The notes: a model not told the origin generated them from the letters alone. Positions 10,955 to 19,755 are shown, counted from the first letter of the stretch. The stretch: DNA of 64,000 nucleotides from Alcaligenes sp. SORT26 (GCF_017377875.1 NZ_CP070975.1:496001-560000); one strand, 5' to 3'. Numbers and translations are program-made.

Positions 10955-12721
10955 ATGACAGCAGAAATTGCGGTGGTCTTGGGGCTGGCTTTAATAGCGA
11001 TTGTTTTGTTTGCCACGGAAAAACTCAGAATTGATGCTATCGCTTTGATGGTCTTGAGCGCTTTGGCCGTTCTGGGCCTGGTGACGCCAGAGCAGGCGGT
11101 CGGTGGCTTCAGTAACCCGGCCACGATTACGGTGGCGGCCATGTTTGTCTTGGCGGCCGGGCTGCAAAATAGCGGGGCACTGTCGGGGATTGGGGATTTG
11201 CTTGGCAAAGCCCGCTCTCCGTTTCAGTTTCTGCTGGTCCTGTTTCTGGTCCTGGCGGTGATTGCTCCCTTCGTCAATAACACGGCGGTGGTGGCGGTGT
11301 TCATTCCCCTTGTGATGGCGGCCAGTGCGCGGATAGGCATGTCTGCTTCCAAAGCGCTGATTCCTTTGTCCTACGTTTCCCAAATGGCCGGTGTCTGTAC
11401 CTTGGTCGGGACCTCTACCAACCTGCTGGTCAATGCCATTGCCCGTGATCTGGGCCATCCCGGTTTCACCATGTTCGAGTTCACCACGCTGGGGGTGATT
11501 TGCATGGTTGTCGGTTGTATTTACTTGCTGACGATAGGGCGCTGGTTATTGCCTGATGCGCGTGGGGGTGAACTGGTCGAACAATACGAGCTGGGTAAAT
11601 ACATTACCGAGCTGCGGGTGATGCCAGACTCCTCCCTAATCGGCCAATCGGTAGGGGATGCCAAATTAGGTGAGCAATACGGTGTTTTTGTATTGGAGCT
11701 GCTGCGTGGTGATACCAAAGTGTGGGGGCCACGCGAGCAAAAGATCGAACCGGATGATGTGCTGCTGGCGCGTGGGGACTGGACCAAGCTGGATGAGTTG
11801 CGTAAAGAAGCGGGCCTGGAAGTGGATCCGCAGTTCAAGCTGGAACAACAGTCTTTTGAACAAGTCGATCAGGTCTTGACCGAGGTGATGATTGCACCGC
11901 GTTCGCGTATCAGTGGTCGTACCCTGGGTAGCCTGGGGGCAGGCTGGCACAAGAACGCTACGGTGTTGGGGATTCATCGTCGTGGTCAGGTCTTGCGCGA
12001 GCAATTGCGAGCGGTGCGTTTGCAGGTTGGCGATATCTTGTTGATGTTGACCCCGGCGGCAGAGGCGGCCGATTTGCGGGCTGACGGGAATATCATTGTG
12101 CTCTCGGAGCGCGAAGCTGAAAAAGAAATGGGCTGGCGTGCGCCCTTTGCCCTGGTCACGATGGCCCTGGTGATTGTGTTACCGGCCCTGGGCTGGGTGC
12201 CGATCAGCATCACTTCCTTGGTGGGGGCGGTGGCCATGACATTAGCAGGCTGCTTGAAGGCGGATGAGGTGTACGACGCCATTGACTGGCGCATCATCAT
12301 CCTGATGGCAGGCCTGTTGCCCTTGGGCATGGCCATGAGTGAAACCGGTGCTGCCCAGTTTCTGGTGGAAAACACGGTGGGTTTGGTGAAATCGTTCGGG
12401 CCCTTGACCGTGTTGGCCGTGGTGTACCTGATGGCCTTGATGCTGACGGAGTTCATGAGCAATGCTGCCGCGGCCGTGTTGTTGACTCCGATTGGGATGT
12501 CTACCGCCAAAATGATGGATGTCGACCCCACTCCCTTTCTGATCGCTGTCACCTTTGCGGCGTCAACCAGCTTTGCCACGCCTGTGGGCTATCAGACCAA
12601 CACTATGGTGTATGGTGCAGGTGGGTATCGATTTACGGATTTTCTGAAAGTAGGCCTGCCCCTGAACCTGATTTTCTGGGTCTTGGGCGTGGCGCTTATT
12701 CCCATTTTCTGGCCTTTTTAA
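10955..12721 (+). CDS. SLC13/DASS family permease with RCK_C (TrkA-C) domains
   Basis: A 588-residue inner-membrane permease. The N-terminal helical block carries the family motif FVNNTAVVAVFIPLV (residues about 107-121) and SYVSQMAGVCTLVGTSTNLLVN. Two cytoplasmic TrkA-C/RCK_C modules follow between residues about 205 and 385 (for example VMPDSSLIGQSVGDAKL and PRSRISGRTLGSLGAGW). The second helical block ends in the matching EFMSNAAAAVLLTPI and TPVGYQTNTMVYGAGGY motifs. Transport of a di- or tricarboxylate, sulfate or similar anion driven by sodium or protons is typical. The start follows a GGGAG element. It may share a transcript with the thioesterase 50 bp downstream. Confidence 0.88.
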   Translation: MTAEIAVVLGLALIAIVLFATEKLRIDAIALMVLSALAVLGLVTPEQAVGGFSNPATITVAAMFVLAAGLQNSGALSGIGDLLGKARSPFQFLLVLFLVLAVIAPFVNNTAVVAVFIPLVMAASARIGMSASKALIPLSYVSQMAGVCTLVGTSTNLLVNAIARDLGHPGFTMFEFTTLGVICMVVGCIYLLTIGRWLLPDARGGELVEQYELGKYITELRVMPDSSLIGQSVGDAKLGEQYGVFVLELLRGDTKVWGPREQKIEPDDVLLARGDWTKLDELRKEAGLEVDPQFKLEQQSFEQVDQVLTEVMIAPRSRISGRTLGSLGAGWHKNATVLGIHRRGQVLREQLRAVRLQVGDILLMLTPAAEAADLRADGNIIVLSEREAEKEMGWRAPFALVTMALVIVLPALGWVPISITSLVGAVAMTLAGCLKADEVYDAIDWRIIILMAGLLPLGMAMSETGAAQFLVENTVGLVKSFGPLTVLAVVYLMALMLTEFMSNAAAAVLLTPIGMSTAKMMDVDPTPFLIAVTFAASTSFATPVGYQTNTMVYGAGGYRFTDFLKVGLPLNLIFWVLGVALIPIFWPF

Positions 12722-12771
12722 GCTAACCCTTATTGCTTGCTGTCACCATAAAAATAAAGGAGATTGGAACG

Positions 12772-13239
12772 ATGACGAGTCATGCCACTTCAGCCATGCC
12801 TACCCTGGACCCTCAGATTGCCCAAGCGGTGCAAGACAGTTTTGCCCGCCAGCAAGCCATGAGTCTGATTCGCGCCACTATGCCTATTGTGGACACGGGC
12901 CTGGTCGAAATTCACCTACCGCACTGGGAAGGTGTACAGCAACAGCATGGTTTTGTGCACGGTGGTGTGGTGGGGATGATTGCCGATTCGGCAGGTGGCT
13001 ATGCCGCCATGAGCTGTACGCCCCTGGGGGCCAGTGTTTTGAGCGTGGAGTACAAGCTGAACTTTCTGGCACCAGCCCAGGGCCAGTCTTTAATTGCGCG
13101 TGGCTCGGTGGTGCGTCAGGGTCGTAGTCTGATTGTGACGCAGGCCGAAGTGTTTGCCGTGCAAGAGGGCAAACACACCTTATGTGCGCTGATGCAGCAA
13201 ACGATTATGGTCTTGCCCCAAAGGGCAGAGCAAACCTGA
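12772..13239 (+). CDS. PaaI-type hotdog-fold thioesterase
   Basis: A 155-residue thioesterase of the PaaI/YbgC hotdog superfamily. The core helix motif HGFVHGGVVGMIADSAGGYAA (around residues 62-82) carries the HGG signature and the acidic residue typical of acyl-CoA hydrolysis in this family. The ATG at 12772 is placed 10 bases after AAAGGAG, so the longer frame from 12733 is rejected. It follows the SLC13 gene closely, and its stop is directly adjacent to the stop of the convergent gene at 13240. Acyl-CoA substrate unknown. Confidence 0.85.
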   Translation: MTSHATSAMPTLDPQIAQAVQDSFARQQAMSLIRATMPIVDTGLVEIHLPHWEGVQQQHGFVHGGVVGMIADSAGGYAAMSCTPLGASVLSVEYKLNFLAPAQGQSLIARGSVVRQGRSLIVTQAEVFAVQEGKHTLCALMQQTIMVLPQRAEQT

Positions 13240-13671
13240 TTACAGACTCAGATCGCCCGAGGAGTCACGCTGTTCTTTGTGATTTTTGCAGCGGTAACTA
13301 AGCAGCAATACCCATAAGGTCGCCATGCCCAGGCCATACAGCATGGCCCCGTAGGAGACCGAAATATCGATACCGCAGACACGTGAAAAACGGTCTGCCG
13401 TATCGCAGATATTTTTAATCGCCAGTACAAACAAGACCGTGTTGACGGCCATGGCCAGGCAAGCGGAAACGGCTCTTTCTGCCCAGATCAGACTGGCTAC
13501 CGCCAGAATGGACAAAGGCATTAAAGAGTTGAGCACACTGGTGTGCCAGGCCGAATAAGCCTGGGAGGTGTTGAGCAAACTTTCGTTGACGTGCGCAAAG
13601 GGAAAGAGCCACAGAACAAGCAAAGCAGCGCACAGGAAAAAGATCAGTTTCCTGGTGGTGATGTTGAACAC
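13240..13671 (-). CDS. small four-helix membrane protein, unknown function
   Basis: A 143-residue protein with four predicted membrane helices (about residues 8-25, 45-62, 70-88 and 105-125) and a polar, positively charged tail ending in KNHKEQRDSSGDLSL. Two cysteines (ICDTADRFSRVCG) lie in the loop between helices 3 and 4, on the likely periplasmic side, and could form a disulfide. I do not recognise the family. Its stop abuts the thioesterase stop with no room for a terminator. Confidence 0.65.
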   Translation of the reverse strand: MFNITTRKLIFFLCAALLVLWLFPFAHVNESLLNTSQAYSAWHTSVLNSLMPLSILAVASLIWAERAVSACLAMAVNTVLFVLAIKNICDTADRFSRVCGIDISVSYGAMLYGLGMATLWVLLLSYRCKNHKEQRDSSGDLSL

Positions 13672-13929
13672 GATTAAGGTAAAAGTTTGCTTTATGAGGA
13701 TTTTGAGTGTAACTGAACTGTTTTATGCTTAAAGACAAGTTATGTAAATTTCTCGACACAACTTGCGACAATTTAGTTACCTGAATATGACATAAACCGC
13801 AGAAAGTTCGAATTTAATCACGTTTTCGTGACAAATCGACCATTTTTGTTTGTAAGTGTCCGCGTGCTGCCCGCCAGAGGGCAGACTTGTATGATGGCTT
13901 TCATGATGAACAAGGCAGGAGTCAAGAAG

Positions 13930-14328
13930 ATGAAAACTTCCGTATGGTGTTTGAGTGTCACCTTAAGCGTGTTGGCCTTGCCCGCCTGGGCGGCTAATCC
14001 GGCATGCCAATACCGGGCTGCCGAGATTCAGAACCAGATTGAATACGCCCGTCAGCATGGCAATACCCATCGAGAGCGTGGTTTGGAGCGCGCTTTGGTG
14101 AATGTGCAGATGCATTGCAAGGATGCGGATCTGCTGCGTGACAAGCAGGAAGAAATCCGCGAGCAAGAAGAGGATATTCAGGAGCGCCTTGAAGAGATCG
14201 CCGAGAAGCGTTCTGAGGGGCGGCAGGACAAAGTGCAGAAGCTGGAGAAAAAACTGGACCGTGACCGCGCCAATCTGGAGCAATTGCAGGATGAGCTTAA
14301 GGAGTTGCAGGAACTGGGGGCCCAATAA
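13930..14328 (+). CDS. DUF1090 (YqjC-like) periplasmic protein
   Basis: A 132-residue secreted protein. The signal peptide MKTSVWCLSVTLSVLALPAWA is predicted to be cleaved after AWA, leaving ANPACQYRAAEIQNQ. The mature part has the DUF1090 pattern: two conserved cysteines (CQYRA and HCKDADLL), a QIEYARQHGNTHRERGLERAL segment, then a highly charged Glu/Lys/Arg coiled coil to the C-terminus. The ATG at 13930 sits behind AGGAG. An upstream open frame to 13828 is not supported. Family function is unknown; E. coli YqjC is its best-known member. Confidence 0.85.
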   Translation: MKTSVWCLSVTLSVLALPAWAANPACQYRAAEIQNQIEYARQHGNTHRERGLERALVNVQMHCKDADLLRDKQEEIREQEEDIQERLEEIAEKRSEGRQDKVQKLEKKLDRDRANLEQLQDELKELQELGAQ

Positions 14329-14404
14329 GGGGCTCCTTTATGTCCTGACCCTATTCTGCCCAGTTAGCTGTATGCGTCAAAAAAGACGGGCTTCAGAAGG
14401 AAAT

Positions 14405-14432
14405 ACGTGCTCCCTGTGGGGGCACGTCCTTT
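14405..14432 (+). terminator. rho-independent terminator after DUF1090 gene
   Basis: Hairpin ACGTGC-CCC / GGG-GCACGT with a one-base bulge and loop TGTG, followed by CCTTTTG, 77 bp past the DUF1090 stop. Confidence 0.65.
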
Positions 14433-14457
14433 TGAAATAGAAAGGACTGCTTATAAT
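14429..14457 (+). promoter_or_regulatory. sigma-70-type promoter for the nuclease gene
   Basis: A perfect -10 hexamer TATAAT (14452-14457) lies 55 bp upstream of the nuclease ATG. The best -35 is the weak CTTTTG (14429-14434) at 17 bp spacing, overlapping the tail of the preceding terminator. Confidence 0.5.
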
Positions 14458-14512
14458 TACAGGTGCAGCCGGCGCAATGATGTAGGCCGACCAAGCATAA
14501 AACAAGAGTGGT

Positions 14513-15436
14513 ATGAGCAGAAAGAACACAGGTCGTAGCGTTAAAAAACCCAGTAGTAGAAAGAAGGCCGGGCAGGCAAGCCCGTCCCGATTTTTAAAGT
14601 CTGTCCTTGCCGCAGCCCTGACCAGCTTCGGGATTGCAACGGCCTGGCTTCACCCCCAAGGCCTGAACTGGCAAAGCCTTGAGCCGTTTTTGGTGTCTCT
14701 GGGTTGGCCCACGGCGATCCAGCAGGATAGTGCACCAGTACCGGCTTCGGTAGATGGCTATGTCCAAACCTCCTTTGCGCAATGTCCCCAGTTTTTTCCG
14801 GGTTCACGACCTGTGGTGCCGATGGCGTACACGCAAAGAGAGCTGTGCTTCAGCTCTTTTGCGATTTTGCATAGTGGGCAAACCAAAACCCCGGTGTTTG
14901 TCGCGCAGCGCTTGAATCGGCAACAGATTCAGTCTGCCAAAGGGTTGAAACGTACCGATCGCTTTTACGCGGAAGGCCGCTTGCCCCAGGCGGAGCGGGC
15001 CGAGTTGAATGATTATCGGGGCTCGGGTTTTTCACGCGGGCATATGGCGCCAGCCGGGGATATGGCTTCTGAGCAAAGCATGGCTCAAAGTTTTTCTCTG
15101 GCCAATATGGTGCCGCAGAACCAGATTCACAACGCCGGTCCTTGGAACAAGATCGAGGCGGATACGCGTAAATATGTCTCCCGTGCAGCGGGCAATGTGT
15201 ATGTCTTCACTGGCCCTGTGTACGAGCGCAATGCGTCGACGATAGGCTCCAGTCAGGTTGCTGTTCCCAGTCATTTATTCAAGCTGGTTTACGATGCCAC
15301 CACACGGCGTTCCTGGGTGCATTGGCAAGCGAATCAGGCCTCGACGCGTGTGGGGCCACCCATCAGTTACGAGGAGTTTGTACGCCGCACCGGTTTGCAT
15401 TTGCTGCCCGATTCCAGCCTGAAAACCTCCGGCTAA
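14513..15436 (+). CDS. membrane-anchored DNA/RNA non-specific endonuclease (NUC1 type)
   Basis: A 307-residue protein of the beta-beta-alpha-metal nuclease family. Residues 1-25 are very basic, and residues 27-46 form a single hydrophobic anchor, so the nuclease domain (residues about 95-295) should face the periplasm. The active-site block reads SRGHMAPAGDM (His177 by count), followed by the Asn-rich metal site MVPQNQIHNAGPWNKIE. The usual DRGH motif has Ser in place of Asp here. Family members degrade nucleic acids outside the cytoplasm for defence, nutrition or DNA uptake. A comEC competence gene lies elsewhere in this window but is not linked. Confidence 0.85.
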   Translation: MSRKNTGRSVKKPSSRKKAGQASPSRFLKSVLAAALTSFGIATAWLHPQGLNWQSLEPFLVSLGWPTAIQQDSAPVPASVDGYVQTSFAQCPQFFPGSRPVVPMAYTQRELCFSSFAILHSGQTKTPVFVAQRLNRQQIQSAKGLKRTDRFYAEGRLPQAERAELNDYRGSGFSRGHMAPAGDMASEQSMAQSFSLANMVPQNQIHNAGPWNKIEADTRKYVSRAAGNVYVFTGPVYERNASTIGSSQVAVPSHLFKLVYDATTRRSWVHWQANQASTRVGPPISYEEFVRRTGLHLLPDSSLKTSG

Positions 15437-15618
15437 AAATCGGGCTGCCACGTGGAGGTGCCAATCCACTTGAAGGCTGGAAGTTATAAATTGCAAATTA
15501 GGCACCCAAAGAATCGACTCGCTTCAGGGCCTCGGGGTACAGTGCGTCTAGTGTCCGCCATCTGCTTTGGTGCTGATGTGTGGTCAATGCAATAAAGATT
15601 TTTCGTGGGGAAAATAAC

Positions 15619-15861
15619 ATGATGGTTCGACGACTGTTTCAGAGTGCCGCGGTGCTGAGCTTGGCTGTTTTGATGGCGGCTTGCTCCACGACCAGACCCG
15701 GCGGCGGCCCCGTGTCAAAACTCTTTAACGAATGTACCTGGGATCGTGAGTCCTGCATGCACGAAGGCCGTTATGAACCCGGTGAAACCGAGTACGCCGA
15801 ACGCGAAGCGCGGGACTTGAACCGCCAATCTGCTGCACGGTTGCGTCGCAGCGGTCTTTAA
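15619..15861 (+). CDS. small putative lipoprotein
   Basis: An 80-residue protein with a lipoprotein signal: MMVRRLFQSAAVLSLAVLMAAC, where LMAAC is a good lipobox with the lipidated Cys near residue 22. The mature part of about 59 residues is polar, has two more cysteines (NECTWDRESCMHEG) and ends in an Arg-rich tail. GTGGGG lies upstream of the tandem ATGs at 15619 and 15622. I do not recognise the family. The position after Cys is Ser, so outer-membrane sorting is likely. Confidence 0.7.
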   Translation: MMVRRLFQSAAVLSLAVLMAACSTTRPGGGPVSKLFNECTWDRESCMHEGRYEPGETEYAEREARDLNRQSAARLRRSGL

Positions 15862-15901
15862 AACCTTTCACGGCAGTGCCGGACGTATGCAGTAAAGCGG
15901 G

Positions 15902-16870
15902 GTGCTGACCGTGATTCGTGAGCTTTTGGAACGCAGGCAAATCACCATTTATTTTGTGGCGATGTTGCTGGCCGCAGTGATGGCCAGTCTCTGGCCAATG
16001 TCACCTGGCCTGATCGACTGGATCAACCCGGCCTTGGCGTTCATGTTGTATGTCACCTTTTTGCAGGTGCCTATCGCTCAGTTAGGCAAAGCGCTGACTC
16101 AATTGCGCTTTCTGGCCGTTTTGCTCCTGGCCAACTTTTGCCTGATCCCTCTTCTTGTCTTTGCGCTGATGCCCTTGCTGCCAGATCACACCATGCTGCG
16201 TTTGGGTGTGCTGCTGGTCTTGCTGGCTCCTTGCATTGATTACGTCGTCACTTTTGCACAGTTAGGTCGCGCCGATGCTCGTGTGCTTCTGGCGGCCACA
16301 CCGGTGTTGCTGATTGTGCAGATGCTGCTCCTGCCGGTGTTTTTGAAGCTGGCGCTGGGAGAGCAGTTTGGTGTGTATATCAAGGCGGGGCCGTTTCTGG
16401 ATGCCTTTCTTTTTCTGATTCTGATTCCTTTGCTGCTGGCGGGGGCGACCCAATATCTAGCGGGTAAAAACCGTCGCTGGGCGCAGATCCAGACGGGTTT
16501 GGGATTGGCGCCCGTTCCGGCCACTGCTTTGGTGCTGTTCATTGTGGTGGCTGCTGTTTTACGGCAATTGGAACCTGCGCTGGATGTCTTGTGGCGCGTG
16601 CTGCCAGTGTATGTGCTGTTCGCCTTCCTGGCCCCCATCATTGGCTGGATGCTGGCGCGGCAAGCGCGTCTGGCCGTCCCTTTGCGACGTGCCGTGGCTT
16701 TCAGCAGTGCGACTCGCAATTCTTTGGTGGTGCTGCCTTTGGCCTTGGCGATTCCGGGTGCTTTGCCTTTGCTGCCAGCCATCATTTTGACGCAGACTTT
16801 GGTAGAGCTGCTGGCGCAGTTGGTCTACGTGCGCGTGTTGGCTCGCTGGGGCCAAAACGAGCAGGAGTGA
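15902..16870 (+). CDS. bile acid:sodium symporter / arsenic-resistance-type carrier (PF01758 family)
   Basis: A 322-residue membrane protein with about ten helices. The central LAPCIDYVVTFAQLGRADARVLLAATP segment and the later AVAFSSATRNSLVVLPLALAIP block match the Acr3/BASS superfamily, where the latter carries the conserved TRN/S motif. The match to Acr3-type arsenite carriers is better than to the second family member at 47522, but no arsenic genes (arsR, arsC) are nearby, so I leave the substrate open. The start is a GTG at 15902; a GTG at 15911 is equally possible. Confidence 0.75.
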   Translation: MLTVIRELLERRQITIYFVAMLLAAVMASLWPMSPGLIDWINPALAFMLYVTFLQVPIAQLGKALTQLRFLAVLLLANFCLIPLLVFALMPLLPDHTMLRLGVLLVLLAPCIDYVVTFAQLGRADARVLLAATPVLLIVQMLLLPVFLKLALGEQFGVYIKAGPFLDAFLFLILIPLLLAGATQYLAGKNRRWAQIQTGLGLAPVPATALVLFIVVAAVLRQLEPALDVLWRVLPVYVLFAFLAPIIGWMLARQARLAVPLRRAVAFSSATRNSLVVLPLALAIPGALPLLPAIILTQTLVELLAQLVYVRVLARWGQNEQE

Positions 16871-16918
16871 GCAGTTTCTTGAATAAGCTGTTCATGGCTT
16901 GAGAGGCTTCATTTTTGG

Positions 16919-16952
16919 TGGTTTTTTCTTATAGAGCTTATAAAAAAAACCG
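16919..16952 (+). terminator. AT-rich imperfect hairpin
   Basis: GGTTTTTTCTTATA and TTATAAAAAAAACC are near-complementary around the loop GAGC. It lies 50 bp past the carrier gene and could terminate it, although the stem is mostly A-T. Confidence 0.35.
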
Positions 16953-17064
16953 CATGGCGATTTCGTAGCCAAGCTCTATGATCTGCTCCGCCTCCACGCT
17001 GAGTGCAACATCATGTTGCGGGCATGTTCTGTGTCCGCCTTCTATTCTTTAGGAACTCTTCAAA

Positions 17065-17601
17065 ATGCTAGTTGCCGCTTTTCTGGCGTTTGCAGGCCTG
17101 TGCCTGTTCGTTAATGGTGTTCGTCTCTATTACTCTGAAGGCCATCAGGCTGGCAGATTGGTGGATGCAAAAGATGCTGCAATCGTCAATCTGTTCACAG
17201 CCGTGTTGGGCTTTATCTGCATGTCCCATATTCTGAATCCGGCTAACAGCACGGTGTACTCCCCCTTGTCGGCCATTTACCTGGGCCTGTTTGCCTTGAC
17301 CTATTTCTGGGTGGGCGTGAACGCCTTCACTGGCAGTGATGGCCGTGCGCTGGGCTGGTACTCCTTGGTGGTCGCCTGCATCGCTGTGCCAGCGGCCTTG
17401 ACCAACCTGAGCCTTGCCGAGCGTATTTTTGATTACTGGCAGGTCGTAAGCTGGCTGTCGTGGGCGGTGTTGTGGTTCATGTTCTTCTTGTTATTGGTCC
17501 TGAATAAGCCTATTGCTCGTTTGACGGGGCTAGTCTCGGCGGTGCAAGGCGTTTTGACGGCCTTGTTGCCTGCATTGCTGTATTTCTGGGGTGTCATTTA
17601 G
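17065..17601 (+). CDS. AmiS/UreI family channel or transporter
   Basis: A 178-residue protein with about six helices, matching the AmiS/UreI family (short-chain amide or proton-gated urea channels). Recognisable stretches are LFTAVLGFICMSHILNP, the ALTYFWVGVNAFTGSDGRALGWYSL segment in the middle, and the C-terminal LTALLPALLYFWGV. Members normally sit beside amidase or urease genes. Here it stands alone between a BASS-family carrier and soxR, so urea, an amide or another small neutral solute is possible. Confidence 0.82.
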   Translation: MLVAAFLAFAGLCLFVNGVRLYYSEGHQAGRLVDAKDAAIVNLFTAVLGFICMSHILNPANSTVYSPLSAIYLGLFALTYFWVGVNAFTGSDGRALGWYSLVVACIAVPAALTNLSLAERIFDYWQVVSWLSWAVLWFMFFLLLVLNKPIARLTGLVSAVQGVLTALLPALLYFWGVI

Positions 17602-17648
17602 CACGAGCTTGTGACTTTTTCCCCCTTTTCGGATGTGATTGGAATCAG

Positions 17649-17677
17649 AAACGGCTGCCAGATCTGGCAGCCGTTTT
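17649..17677. terminator. bidirectional terminator between AmiS/UreI and soxR
   Basis: A perfect palindrome, AAACGGCTGCCAG / CTGGCAGCCGTTT, with T-runs on both sides, placed between the convergent genes. Confidence 0.88.
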
Positions 17678-17704
17678 GTCATGCACACTCAAGCCGCTTG
17701 TTGC

Positions 17705-18163
17705 TTATTTGGCGTGATAAGTATTCAACAACACTGCTCCTTCGCCCACTAAAGACAACTGATCTCCCGGATTTCTTAGTGGACAGTTCGTCATGGACAA
17801 GCATCCACAGCCAATACAGCTCTCCAGCTCATCGCGTAGCTGAGTCAGGCTGTGAATTCGCTCATTGAGCATGTCGCGCCAGCGGGTGGAGAGCTGCGCC
17901 CAGTCTTTGGCGTTCAACGGTTTGCCAGTGGGCAAATCGTCCAGTGCATCCTTGATAGTGGCTAAGGGAATGCCAGCGCGTTGAGCAATTTTGATCACCG
18001 AGATTTTGCGTAATACCTCCCGGTGATAACGGCGCTGGTTACCTTCGCTGCGCCACCCCTGAATCAATCCCTTGGCTTCGTAATGATGCACCGTCGCAAT
18101 AGTGACTCCACTGCGGCGTGCCACTTCGCCTACAGAGAGTGGGATCGTAATGTCGATTTTCAT
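17705..18163 (-). CDS. soxR: redox-sensitive transcriptional activator SoxR
   Basis: A 152-residue MerR-family regulator. The winged helix-turn-helix covers residues about 10-50 ([22 protein letters not shown]), followed by the dimerisation helix. The [2Fe-2S] ligands are in the signature [12 protein letters not shown] with Cys116, 119, 121 and 127, then the conserved PLRNPGD. The ATG at 18163 gives the family length; the frame upstream to 18187 overlaps the promoter. It senses redox-cycling compounds through cluster oxidation. It is divergent from an MFS exporter whose promoter carries a SoxR-type box, the arrangement seen in non-enteric bacteria that lack soxS. Confidence 0.95.
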   Translation of the reverse strand: MKIDITIPLSVGEVARRSGVTIATVHHYEAKGLIQGWRSEGNQRRYHREVLRKISVIKIAQRAGIPLATIKDALDDLPTGKPLNAKDWAQLSTRWRDMLNERIHSLTQLRDELESCIGCGCLSMTNCPLRNPGDQLSLVGEGAVLLNTYHAK

Positions 18164-18177
18164 CGTGTCTGAATCTC

Positions 18178-18208
18178 TTGACCTCATCTATACATGAGGT
18201 TTTATAAA
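18178..18208 (+). promoter_or_regulatory. SoxR-dependent promoter of the MFS gene
   Basis: -35 TTGACC (18178-18183) and -10 TATAAA (18203-18208) are separated by an overlong 19-bp spacer, as expected for MerR-family activation. Between them lies ACCTCATCTATACATGAGGT (18181-18200), a near-perfect palindrome whose 18-bp core CCTCAT...ATGAGG has the size and end sequence of the E. coli soxS SoxR box. It is read towards the MFS gene. Confidence 0.85.
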
Positions 18209-18276
18209 GGACGACTCCTGCCCATGCAAGCTCTTTGAGTGGCTGGGCTACCTTATCAAGAACGAGTCGAGATTTT

Positions 18277-19755
18277 ATGAAGAATCAGCAAGCCCCTGTG
18301 GGCGAGATGCCCGTGGCAGACCTCCAGTTGCCTGACCATGAAGGGCAGGGCTCCCCTAGTCAGGCGGCTGCCTGGGGAGATTTACTGTCGGGTGCCAATG
18401 CCATGCGTGCCCTTGTTCTGGCAGGTGGCGTGGTTTTACATGCGGTGAATGTCTATATTGCGACCACCATTCTGCCGACGGTGGTGCAGGATATTGGTGG
18501 CCTCGATCTGTACGCCTGGAATACCACTCTTTTTGTTGTGGCCTCCATTCTGGGTTCCGCCTTGTCCCCCAAATTATTGGCGCTGACAGGTCCTAAAGGC
18601 AGCTACGGTGTGGCGGCGGTGATCTTTGCCGTGGGGGCTGTGATTTGTGCGGTGGCACCGACCATGTCTATCCTCCTGTTTGGACGTTTCGTTCAGGGCG
18701 TAGGGGGCGGTTTTCTCTTTGCCTTGGCCTACGCCATGATTCGTCTGGTGTTCGATGAACCACTCTGGCCGCGAGCGATGGCCCTGGTCTCAGGGATGTG
18801 GGGCGTCGCAACGCTGACAGGTCCAGCTATCGGTGGGATGTTTGCGCAGTGGGGAATGTGGCGTGCTGCGTTTGGGTCCGTGGCCGTGATTGCGGTTATT
18901 TTTGCAGTGTTGGCCTCGGGCGTGTTGCCCAGGCGAGAGCAGCAGGGTGGTGCTGCGGCCAAGGTATCTATCCCATTGATTCAATTGGCACTGTTGACGC
19001 TTGCTGTTCTGGCGATATCCACAGGTAGTACCTCGTCCGATGTGCTGCAAAATGTCCTGAGCCTGGGACTCGCCGGAATCCTGGGTGTGGCCTTGGTAGC
19101 GGTTGAGAAACGCTCGCCTAATAAGCTGCTGCCGTCGGGGACGTTTCAATTCCGTTCTGCGATTGCTACCTTGTACATCGTGATGTCTTTGTTGGTGCTG
19201 ACAGTCACCAGCGGCGAGGTTTTTGCACCACTGTTTCTGCAAATCTTGCATCAGCAATCCCCATTGGTTGCAGGTTATTTGGCCGCCTTGATGGGGGCGG
19301 GATGGACGGTAGGGGCCGTCATCAGTTCCGGCTTAAGTGGGCAAGCCATTCAGCGTGCAATTTTGGCTGGTCCGATTTTTGGGCTGCTGGGCATGGTGGG
19401 GCTGGCAGTCTTGGTGCCTGTCACGAGTGGGGGAATGTATTGGGATTTGGCTCCGATTTGTCTGGCATTGGCCTTGATTGGCGTGGGCGTGGGATTAGCC
19501 TGGCCGCATTTGTTAATGCGAGTCTTGAAGGCGGTTTCCCCCCAGGAGCAGGAATTGGCGGGAGCCTCGATTACAACTATTCAGCTTTTTGCGACAGCAA
19601 CCGGGGCCGCTCTGGCAGGGATGATCGCAAATGCGGGTGGATTAATTGATCCCGGTGGAATAGAGGGTACGAGTCAGGCCGCCAGCTATTTATTTGGGGT
19701 GTTTGCGGTGGCGCCACTTGTCGGGATTGTGGTGGCCAGGAACTGTCGGGGATAA
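18277..19755 (+). CDS. MFS exporter, SoxR-controlled
   Basis: A 492-residue major facilitator protein. After a hydrophilic N-terminal segment of about 40 residues there are 12-14 helices. The early motif VYIATTILPTVVQDIGGLDLYAW resembles DHA2-type drug exporters, with FGRFVQGVGGGFLFALAYAMIRLVF and WGVATLTGPAIGGMFAQWGMWRAAF corresponding to the conserved motifs between helices 4 and 6. I chose the ATG at 18277; an in-frame TTG at 18235 is less likely. The SoxR box upstream suggests it exports redox-active compounds such as phenazines, quinones or viologens. This is inference from regulation; the substrate is not visible. Confidence 0.85.
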   Translation: MKNQQAPVGEMPVADLQLPDHEGQGSPSQAAAWGDLLSGANAMRALVLAGGVVLHAVNVYIATTILPTVVQDIGGLDLYAWNTTLFVVASILGSALSPKLLALTGPKGSYGVAAVIFAVGAVICAVAPTMSILLFGRFVQGVGGGFLFALAYAMIRLVFDEPLWPRAMALVSGMWGVATLTGPAIGGMFAQWGMWRAAFGSVAVIAVIFAVLASGVLPRREQQGGAAAKVSIPLIQLALLTLAVLAISTGSTSSDVLQNVLSLGLAGILGVALVAVEKRSPNKLLPSGTFQFRSAIATLYIVMSLLVLTVTSGEVFAPLFLQILHQQSPLVAGYLAALMGAGWTVGAVISSGLSGQAIQRAILAGPIFGLLGMVGLAVLVPVTSGGMYWDLAPICLALALIGVGVGLAWPHLLMRVLKAVSPQEQELAGASITTIQLFATATGAALAGMIANAGGLIDPGGIEGTSQAASYLFGVFAVAPLVGIVVARNCRG

